Origin: Lachnoclostridium sp. UBA739
GTDB taxonomy: Bacteria > Bacillota_A > Clostridia > Lachnospirales > Lachnospiraceae
Direction: 5' to 3'
Assembly (NCBI GenBank): GCA_002297865.1
Contig: DBKX01000216.1
Location: 14,286 to 20,065, forward strand
Length of the DNA: 5,780 nucleotides
The notes under the pieces were generated by a model, which saw only the letters and a program-made list of their open reading frames with translations, did not search any database and had not been told where the DNA came from. A program made the translations under genes and the position numbers. Positions 1 to 5,399 of the stretch are shown piece after piece (the stretch's first letter is position 1; the number at the start of each line of letters is the position of its first letter).

Positions 1-23
1 CACATTTTTTAAAGATGGAATAG
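1..23 (+). CDS. possible C-terminal end of an upstream gene (partial)
   Basis: Read in the frame that starts at base 3, the left edge encodes HFLKME and then a TAG stop at 21-23, 13 bases before the next start codon. That spacing fits the other short junctions of this operon. Another frame (CAC ATT TTT TAA, stop at 10-12) is equally open, so the reading frame is not settled. Nothing can be said about function from six residues. It is listed only because an upstream operon gene is likely and no promoter is visible in the 36 bases before the first complete gene. Confidence 0.25.
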
Positions 24-36
24 ACGAGGTAACCAT

Positions 37-1131
37 ATGGAAAAGAACAGTATACCATCAGTCATTCATTTATATCCAAGTATGCGGTGCCAGCTTAACT
101 GCAAGTACTGTTATGTAAATGCAGTCAATAAAGAATTAGAGGAACTATCGTTAGAAGAGTATGAATCTGTAATTCGCCAGGCTATAGCATTAGGAATTGT
201 CACCTTTGACATAGCTGGTGGCGAGCCATTTATATATGGGCATATTATGGAACTTCTAAAAATGATTAAGAGAATGGGTGGTTTCTCGAAAGTGGTAACC
301 AATGGTTACTATCTGGATCGGTATGTGGAACTTTTGAAGCAGGAGAAAGGACTGATAAAGGAATTGCATGTTTCGCTAGATAGTGTAAGAGCGGATATAC
401 ATGATGAAACAAGAGGTTGTAAAGGGTTATTCGATAAAGTAATAAAAAACTTGACGTTGTATAAGAAGGAAATGATTAGTCCGGTACGAATCAATTATGT
501 ATTGCAAAAGGGAACGTATCTGGAACTAGAAGAAATGCTTGATTACTTAGAAACACAAGGCATAGATGGGATCGATATTCAGTATGTAGAGGATGTTAGT
601 GATAAAACGAAAAATGGTGACTTTACACTAAATTGTCAGGAACTTGTAATGGCAGTGGAACGGATTATTACATGGAAAATGAATACCTATGCAAACCTTG
701 ACATTTTGATAGCACTACCTAGTTACATTTTTGCTGCATTTTCACCAGAGCTTAAGAAGCGTTTGAAAGAAAGTGGTGTTCAGACAATTTATTTTCCTGG
801 ACTGTTGCGGAATAATTATTTTAAGGAAGCGCTCATTATTAAACAAAATGGTGATGTAACAGGATGTACAGGCTATATTAATGAGGAACAGTGGGTTTGT
901 GCCAATGTAAGGGAAACTACGTTGGAGACGATTATCAAAGAGGCATTTCCTAACATGCGCACAAGATTAGAATCCTTATGTTCGAGGCGGTTAGGAGGAG
1001 AATGTAAAGACTGTCCTTCTAAAAGATTTTGTCGAGGCAATGAAGGGGTTTTACAAAAAGAAGAAATTGTACAGTGTCCCATAAAGGAAGACTTAATAAA
1101 CTATATAACAAGAAATAGAGAAGAAAGGTGA
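37..1131 (+). CDS. radical SAM protein with atypical SPASM-like C-terminal domain
   Basis: This is a 364-residue radical SAM enzyme. The family reductively cleaves S-adenosylmethionine at a [4Fe-4S] cluster to start radical chemistry. The cluster motif CX3CX2C is C18, C22 and C25 (MRCQLNCKYCYVN), followed by the SAM-binding GGEP at 61-64 and a TNG motif at 88-90. The C-terminal region (about 262-350) has the SPASM-like stretch NGDVTGC ending at C277, then C288, C315, C323, C326, C332 and C347, so it probably holds one or more auxiliary Fe-S clusters. The usual first SPASM cysteine, 9-15 residues before the glycine of NGDV, is absent, and no cysteine lies four residues after C332. The start is supported by GAGGT at 26-30, six bases upstream. 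The next gene, a carrier protein, begins 6 bases after the stop, so the substrate may be carrier-bound. A peptide-modifying role is the alternative, but no precursor peptide gene is visible. The family call is firm; the reaction is unknown. Confidence 0.9.
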   Translation: MEKNSIPSVIHLYPSMRCQLNCKYCYVNAVNKELEELSLEEYESVIRQAIALGIVTFDIAGGEPFIYGHIMELLKMIKRMGGFSKVVTNGYYLDRYVELLKQEKGLIKELHVSLDSVRADIHDETRGCKGLFDKVIKNLTLYKKEMISPVRINYVLQKGTYLELEEMLDYLETQGIDGIDIQYVEDVSDKTKNGDFTLNCQELVMAVERIITWKMNTYANLDILIALPSYIFAAFSPELKKRLKESGVQTIYFPGLLRNNYFKEALIIKQNGDVTGCTGYINEEQWVCANVRETTLETIIKEAFPNMRTRLESLCSRRLGGECKDCPSKRFCRGNEGVLQKEEIVQCPIKEDLINYITRNREER

Positions 1132-1137
1132 AGAACA

Positions 1138-1383
1138 ATGGAAAGAAATGAAATTAAGGAAAAAGTATTTGAGGTAGCAGGTAAATTATTTGGTCAAGAT
1201 ACGGCGGAATTTCTAGATAAAGAAAATTTAGTAGATGCATTCAGCATGACATCTATTGACGTATTAGAGTTTCTTTTAGCAATTGAAACGGAATTTGATT
1301 TTGAATTTGATGATGAATATCTAGATGAAACAACTTTGCAGGATATTAATGTATTACTTGACTATATTGAAGAACAGATGTAG
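1138..1383 (+). CDS. stand-alone acyl/peptidyl carrier protein
   Basis: This is an 81-residue, strongly acidic protein of the size and pattern of a phosphopantetheine carrier protein. The attachment site is most likely S39 in SMTSIDVLEFLLAIE (residues 36-50), where TSI replaces the common DSL. The downstream helix and acidic patch (residues 51-64, TEFDFEFDDEYLDE) match helix II and the following loop of the fold. Such proteins carry acyl, aminoacyl or aryl groups as thioesters after modification by a phosphopantetheinyl transferase. It lies between two radical SAM genes, 6 bases after one stop and 15 before the next start. A GGTGA sequence overlapping the previous stop acts as ribosome binding site, which suggests translational coupling. 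The divergent core and the cluster context argue against the housekeeping fatty-acid ACP. No loading ligase, ketosynthase or condensation domain is visible nearby, so the cargo is unknown. Confidence 0.9.
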   Translation: MERNEIKEKVFEVAGKLFGQDTAEFLDKENLVDAFSMTSIDVLEFLLAIETEFDFEFDDEYLDETTLQDINVLLDYIEEQM

Positions 1384-1398
1384 AAGGAGGATGGAATA

Positions 1399-2463
1399 AT
1401 GGAAGATAAGCCATTAATTTTAACACTTCTTCTTACGTATTCATGTAATCTCAAATGTCCGTTCTGTGGGCAGAATGATATTCGTAGAAAGAAAGATTTT
1501 AACGGAAGCATGCAGCTTTCCTTGGAACAGGTAGAACAAATCTTAGACGATGCTGCTGCGGCAGGCATCAAAAATGTAAACTTGTGGGGTGGAGAACCTC
1601 TACTACATCCTGATATTTTCAAAATTATTAAAGCAGTGAAAAAGCGTTATATGAGATGCTTTATGGTAACCAATGGAGTCCTTCTTGAAAAGTATGCAGA
1701 TGAAATTATTGAGTCGAAGCTAGACTTCTTACAGGTATCTGTAGATGCACCAGGAGATGCTCACGATTCAGTTAGAAATCATCCAGGTCTGTTCCGTAAA
1801 ATTGAAGCAGGAGTAAAGAAAATTAACGAGAAAAAAAGGATTTTTCCATTCATATCAAGCTGTACGGTTCTGCTGCCAGATAATATGAATACGGTAAATG
1901 AAATTGCCAAAAACAACTTAAGTATTGGGATTGGAACCGCGTTCTTTCAGTTATGTATGTCTTACTCAGATGAGACAGTAAAAGCATACAAAGACCGTTT
2001 AGTAAATGAGTATGGATTTACATATGAAGATTTTCGCGTTATTGATAATTTTAAAGGACAGGGCTTATCCTTAGAAGAATTTAAACAGGGAATTGAAAGC
2101 TGCGCACAGATGAAGGAAACATATGGAGAAAAAGTGACATTTCCAAATATGATGAATGATGAAGCAAATTATAAATATTATATGCAGGAAACAGGTTCTG
2201 TTCCGGAAAAAATGTCAAAAGGATGCTGGAGCATAAACTATAAAATTAATGTACAGCCAAATGGGGATGTTGTAACATGTCCAGACTTTCCGGACTTTGT
2301 AATTGGAAATGTATTTGAGCAGTCCATTATGGAAATCTGGAATTCAGAAAAGAGAAAGAAGTTTGTTGCGGACTTTAACAGTGGCAGGCCACTTCCAATC
2401 TGTTATCGCTGTTGCCAGCTATGGGACAAAGAAGAACATGGAAGCTGGGGAGGTGTAAGATAA
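1399..2463 (+). CDS. radical SAM protein with twitch/SPASM-type auxiliary cluster domain
   Basis: This is a 354-residue radical SAM enzyme. The cluster motif CX3CX2C is C16, C20 and C23 (YSCNLKCPFCG), followed by WGGEP at 63-67 and VTNG at 90-93. The C-terminal domain (about 274-345) starts with C276, has NVQPNGDVVTC ending at C294 and finishes with CYRCC (C335, C338, C339). C276-X12-G-X4-C294 followed by CX2C fits the first half of a SPASM domain, and the CX5CX3C part is missing. That leaves four likely ligands for one auxiliary [4Fe-4S] cluster, the 'twitch' layout known in the aminocyclitol dehydrogenase BtrN and in MoaA. A dehydrogenation or other modification of an alcohol or carrier-bound substrate is therefore plausible, but this is inference. 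AAGGAGG at 1384-1390 sits 8 bases before the start. The stop TAA overlaps the next ATG by one base. Confidence 0.92.
   Translation: MEDKPLILTLLLTYSCNLKCPFCGQNDIRRKKDFNGSMQLSLEQVEQILDDAAAAGIKNVNLWGGEPLLHPDIFKIIKAVKKRYMRCFMVTNGVLLEKYADEIIESKLDFLQVSVDAPGDAHDSVRNHPGLFRKIEAGVKKINEKKRIFPFISSCTVLLPDNMNTVNEIAKNNLSIGIGTAFFQLCMSYSDETVKAYKDRLVNEYGFTYEDFRVIDNFKGQGLSLEEFKQGIESCAQMKETYGEKVTFPNMMNDEANYKYYMQETGSVPEKMSKGCWSINYKINVQPNGDVVTCPDFPDFVIGNVFEQSIMEIWNSEKRKKFVADFNSGRPLPICYRCCQLWDKEEHGSWGGVR
2449..2455 (+). promoter_or_regulatory. ribosome binding site that fixes the glycosyltransferase start
   Basis: GGAGGTG lies 7 bases before the ATG at 2463, inside the end of the preceding radical SAM gene. It supports 2463 over an in-frame ATG 51 bases upstream (2412), whose extra 17 residues overlap the cysteine-rich end of the previous gene and precede the conserved glycosyltransferase N-terminus. 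Confidence 0.85.
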
Positions 2464-3389
2464 TGTCTGACCAGGTAAAGCTGTCTGTCATTATTCCTTA
2501 TTACAATAAATGGCCAAGAACGAAATATGTATTGGAATCTCTGAATAGGCAGGATTTTAAGGAGAAGTTTGAAGTCATTATGGTTGATGATGGTTCAACG
2601 CCAAGTCTTAATTCATGTCTAAAAGATGCGGAAGTTCATGTTCCGTTACAGGTGATTGAACAGAAAAATGGGGGAAGATCGGCGGCCAGGAACACTGGGT
2701 TTGCACATGCACAAGGGGATATTGTTGTGTTTGTAGACGATGATGTTATCCTTTCTCCGGATTTTTTAAGATCCCACTATGAAAAGCATATGGAAACGAC
2801 GGAAGATATTTTTGTTCATGGCAGAATCTATGATTTAATTGAATTAACATCATTTTACGATCCAGAGAAAGGCATTTACTTTGATTTTATTGCGGATCGC
2901 AGTAAGGTTTTAAGAAATGCAAAGCCAGCGCTTTCATTTGAAAACGTATTTAAACATTGGGAAGAGTTCCAGAACAAGAAGCGAAGAATGTCCAGACTAG
3001 AGAAGCTGATTCAGGAGGTTTTGGCAACAAAAGAATTGGAAAAGATCCATTGGCTTGGCTGTGTTGGAGGCAATGTAAGTATGAAACGAGAAAGCTTTCA
3101 AAAGGCAGGAGGATTTGATACAAAATTTATCTATTGGGGCGGAGAGGATTTTGAATTAGGATACCGATTACTAAAACAAGGAGTAAAGGCAGCCACAATT
3201 GACAGCAATATATATCATATGACCCATGCCCATGTAGATCATTTTGAAGAAAGACGTGTCAGTGAAACATACTTTTATGAAAAACATAAAGATGAAACGA
3301 TCAAAATCTTATATGAATTTTTGGAAAAGAAGATAAACCAAAAGGAATTGATTGAGCGAGTAGGAGGTTTAGGGAATGTCAGAATGTGA
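2463..3389 (+). CDS. family 2 (GT-A) glycosyltransferase
   Basis: This is a 308-residue GT2-type inverting glycosyltransferase, which transfers a sugar from a nucleotide-sugar donor in the cytoplasm. The N-terminal GT-A domain shows LSVIIPYYN at 7-15, VDDGS at 41-45, NGGRSAARNTG at 69-79 and the metal-binding DXD in FVDDDV (90-95). The C-terminal part has GGNVSMKRESFQKAGGFD (202-219) and WGGEDFELGYRL (225-236), as in the galactosyltransferase-like C-terminal domain of this family, with E228-D229 as likely catalytic residues. A histidine-rich stretch, H252, H255, H257 and H260, follows and could add a metal ligand. I see no transmembrane segment, so it looks soluble. The start at 2463 shares one base with the previous stop (TAATG). 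The end overlaps the aminotransferase gene by 14 bases. The neighbours suggest glycosylation of a small molecule rather than cell-wall synthesis; donor and acceptor are not readable from the sequence. Confidence 0.92.
   Translation: MSDQVKLSVIIPYYNKWPRTKYVLESLNRQDFKEKFEVIMVDDGSTPSLNSCLKDAEVHVPLQVIEQKNGGRSAARNTGFAHAQGDIVVFVDDDVILSPDFLRSHYEKHMETTEDIFVHGRIYDLIELTSFYDPEKGIYFDFIADRSKVLRNAKPALSFENVFKHWEEFQNKKRRMSRLEKLIQEVLATKELEKIHWLGCVGGNVSMKRESFQKAGGFDTKFIYWGGEDFELGYRLLKQGVKAATIDSNIYHMTHAHVDHFEERRVSETYFYEKHKDETIKILYEFLEKKINQKELIERVGGLGNVRM
3362..3367 (+). promoter_or_regulatory. ribosome binding site of the aminotransferase, inside the preceding gene
   Basis: AGGAGG lies within the last codons of the glycosyltransferase, 8 bases before ATG 3376. 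It supports the overlapping start and suggests that translation of the two genes is coupled. Confidence 0.8.
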
Positions 3390-4614
3390 AGAAAAACTTG
3401 CCTTATCAGGTGGAGAAAAGTATCGAACAAAACCATTTGCAAAATGGCCAGAATTTGACCAGCATGACATAGATGGTTTATTAGAAGTTGTGAATTCAGG
3501 TATCTGGTCCAGAGCCAATTATACCAGCCATTTAAAATTTACATATGAAAGTGATAGTGTAATTGGGCGTTTTGAGCAGAAGCTTATAAAGTACCAGCAG
3601 ACAAACTACGGAGTGTTTGTAAACAGCGGAACTTCAGCACTTCACTTATCATTTGAGGCACTTGATTTAGAGCCAGGAAGTGAGGTCATTACAACACCTT
3701 ACACATTTTTTGCTACAACAGCACCTCTTTATAAAATGGGATTAAAACCAGTATTTGCAGACATTGACCAATATGGAAATCTTGATCCAGAGCGTGTAGA
3801 GGAATGTATTACAAAGGATACAAAGGCAGTTCTTCTTATGCATTGTGCGGGATATCCTTGTAAGATGGATCGATTCCGTGAACTATGTGACAAACATAAT
3901 CTGTATCTGATACAGGATTGCGCCCATGCAGTAACCAGTACATATTTAGACAAACCAGTGGCATCCTATGGGGATATTTCTATTTTTAGTTTTGAAGCAT
4001 CCAAGACATTAAATTCCGGAGAAGGTGGTTTTGTCACGACAAATTCAAAGGAGTTATTTGAAAAGATTTTTTCTATTCATAGTTGTGGAAGACCGTTTGG
4101 AGGTGACTGGCGTTCTCATGTGCTTATGTGTGAGAACTATAGACCATCTGAATTTCAAGGAGTTATTGCAACGACTCAATTGGAAAAGCTTCCAGACCAG
4201 ACTAAGAGAAGAAATTTTGCAAAAGCTTATTTAGATGAAGCACTGAAAGACCATCCAATGGTGGAGCCTGTCCCAATAGAAGGCGGGGCTACCCAGCATG
4301 GCAATTATGCTTATGTGCTTCGGATTAGAGAAGCATTTAAGAAGAAACTGACAGGAAAACGTCTGGCAATTTATCTGGAGACAGAAGGAATTCCATGTAA
4401 CTCTGGATATAAGAAACTGGTTTATGATATTGACTTTGCAAAGCAATTTACAACAAAAGAAGAGCGTAATGCATATAAGGAACACTGTCCTATGGCAGTC
4501 GATTATTTGAAATATACTGTGTGGATTCCGCAGACTATTTTGATTAGTCCCAAAGAGGATTTGGATGATGTGGTTGGAGCAATCAACAAGATATATAGAT
4601 GTCTATCAAAGTAA
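3376..4614 (+). CDS. DegT/DnrJ/EryC1/StrS family PLP-dependent aminotransferase
   Basis: This 412-residue protein is a sugar/cyclitol-type aminotransferase that moves an amino group, usually from glutamate or glutamine, to a keto-sugar, keto-cyclitol or similar ketone. The PLP Schiff-base lysine is K210 in IFSFEASKTLNSGEGG (203-218). The phosphate-binding region is NSGTSALH (83-90), and D181 and H184 in QDCAHA (180-185) are the cofactor-contacting residues. The N-terminus, ALSGGEKYRTKPFAKWPEFD (9-28), and the SGEGG after the lysine resemble the branch with the scyllo-inosose aminotransferases (StsC, BtrR/BtrS) and the 3-amino-5-hydroxybenzoate synthases (RifK) more than the nucleotide-sugar aminotransferases. 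Length is normal for the family. It directly precedes the two carbocycle-forming genes, with its stop touching the next ATG, which fits amination of a ring ketone. An amino-sugar donor for the glycosyltransferase upstream is the alternative. The family is certain; the substrate is not. Confidence 0.95.
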   Translation: MSECEEKLALSGGEKYRTKPFAKWPEFDQHDIDGLLEVVNSGIWSRANYTSHLKFTYESDSVIGRFEQKLIKYQQTNYGVFVNSGTSALHLSFEALDLEPGSEVITTPYTFFATTAPLYKMGLKPVFADIDQYGNLDPERVEECITKDTKAVLLMHCAGYPCKMDRFRELCDKHNLYLIQDCAHAVTSTYLDKPVASYGDISIFSFEASKTLNSGEGGFVTTNSKELFEKIFSIHSCGRPFGGDWRSHVLMCENYRPSEFQGVIATTQLEKLPDQTKRRNFAKAYLDEALKDHPMVEPVPIEGGATQHGNYAYVLRIREAFKKKLTGKRLAIYLETEGIPCNSGYKKLVYDIDFAKQFTTKEERNAYKEHCPMAVDYLKYTVWIPQTILISPKEDLDDVVGAINKIYRCLSK

Positions 4615-5388
4615 ATGGTGATAAGTATGGAAAATAAGAACATTAGGATGAAACGTTTGTTTGGCAGCCAGAGCCAGCATACAGTGATTAATGCGTTGGA
4701 CCATGGGGTAACGTGCGGGCCAATGAAGGGAATTGAAAATCTGGAGGAGATTCTTTCTCTAATCGGCAATTCCCAATCAGATGCAGTTATTCTGCATAAA
4801 GGAAATATTAGAAGGCTGGCAGGTATGCTTCCGAAACAGATCGGTATTATTATGCACCTGTCAGCAAGTGTGAATTTTAGTCCATATGCCAATACCAAAG
4901 TGCTTGTTTCCAGTGTAGAAGAGGCAGTTCGCATGGGGGCTGATGGAGTTTCTATTCATGTAAATCTTGGACAGGAAAATGACAATCTGATGTTACAGGA
5001 TTTTGGAAAGGTATCGGAACAATGTGCGTATTATGGAATGCCACTTCTTGTGATGATTTATCCAAAAGTGGAAATGCAGTCTGCTTCTTTGCAGATCCGA
5101 TATATTGCGCATTCCATAAGAATCTGTGAAGAATTAGGAGCGGATATTGTGAAGATTCCGTATGTGGCAGATGAAAGTGCATTAAAAGAAATATTACAGT
5201 ATGCCCATATTCCTGTTGTAATGGCAGGAGGGGATTGTCAAAAAAGTGAGCAGGACATCTTAAAAACAGTAGAAGCAGGTATGAGGAACGGATTGAGTGG
5301 TATATCAATGGGACGAAATATTTTTCAGAATGCACAACCAGATAAGTTACTCGACAAGCTTTGTGAAATTGTACATAAGGAACCATAA
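4615..5388 (+). CDS. class I aldolase, 2-amino-3,7-dideoxy-D-threo-hept-6-ulosonate (ADH) synthase family
   Basis: This 257-residue TIM-barrel aldolase is of the DhnA/FbaB-like class I family, in the branch that includes archaeal ADH synthase (MJ0400). ADH synthase joins L-aspartate semialdehyde to a ketose-phosphate-derived three-carbon unit, the first step of the alternative route to 3-dehydroquinate. Visible landmarks are NALDHGVTCGPMKGIENL (26-43), ILHKGNIR (59-66), MGADGVSIHVN (107-117), MPLLVMIYPK (142-151) with candidate catalytic Y149, GADIVK (175-180) with Schiff-base K180, and MGRNIFQ (232-238). By these motifs it looks closer to MJ0400 than to GriI, the Streptomyces homologue that makes the precursor of 3-amino-4-hydroxybenzoate. 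That comparison is from memory. A dehydroquinate-synthase-II-type gene follows after 11 bases, which supports the call strongly. The start is uncertain: ATG 4615 abuts the previous stop, while ATG 4627 (residue 5) has GGTGAT before it. A plain fructose-bisphosphate aldolase is unlikely given the partner. Confidence 0.87.
   Translation: MVISMENKNIRMKRLFGSQSQHTVINALDHGVTCGPMKGIENLEEILSLIGNSQSDAVILHKGNIRRLAGMLPKQIGIIMHLSASVNFSPYANTKVLVSSVEEAVRMGADGVSIHVNLGQENDNLMLQDFGKVSEQCAYYGMPLLVMIYPKVEMQSASLQIRYIAHSIRICEELGADIVKIPYVADESALKEILQYAHIPVVMAGGDCQKSEQDILKTVEAGMRNGLSGISMGRNIFQNAQPDKLLDKLCEIVHKEP
4617..4622 (+). promoter_or_regulatory. possible ribosome binding site favouring the internal aldolase start
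   Basis: GGTGAT matches the 3' part of the extended Shine-Dalgarno sequence and ends 4 bases before ATG 4627. The bases before ATG 4615 (tctatcaaagtaa) contain no good Shine-Dalgarno match. The true start may therefore be 4627, giving 253 residues, unless 4615 is reached by coupling from the touching stop codon. Confidence 0.5.
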
Positions 5389-5394
5389 GGAGGT
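5387..5394 (+). promoter_or_regulatory. ribosome binding site overlapping the aldolase stop
   Basis: AAGGAGGT is a near-perfect Shine-Dalgarno sequence that shares two bases with the TAA stop at 5386-5388 and ends 5 bases before ATG 5400. It fixes the start of the last, truncated gene. Confidence 0.85.
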
Positions 5395-5399
5395 ATTGT

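Noticed and set aside
1..36. Promoter before the first complete gene
   Set aside because: Only 36 bases are available, with a T-run and a ribosome binding site but no recognisable -35/-10 pair; transcription from further upstream is more likely.
1138..1383. Reading the small acidic gene next to radical SAM enzymes as a ribosomal peptide precursor
   Set aside because: The helix pattern, length and TSIDVLEF site fit a carrier protein; there is no leader/core division, no glycine or cysteine repeats, and no protease or RiPP recognition domain nearby.
1362..1622. Minus-strand open frame with several cysteines opposite the second radical SAM start
   Set aside because: Its cysteines and prolines arise from the reverse complement of the conserved cluster and GGEP region; there is no independent support.
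2412..2462. In-frame N-terminal extension of the glycosyltransferase (17 residues from ATG 2412)
   Set aside because: It overlaps the conserved CYRCC end of the radical SAM gene, has no ribosome binding site at a good distance and adds no family motif; ATG 2463 has GGAGGTG at 7 bases.
4025..4234. Plus-strand open frame of 69 codons in another frame
   Set aside because: It is fully inside the aminotransferase, which has intact PLP motifs through this region.
4503..4934. Minus-strand open frame of 143 codons
   Set aside because: It lies across the aminotransferase end and the aldolase start, both with clear family motifs on the plus strand, and its translation shows no recognisable domain.
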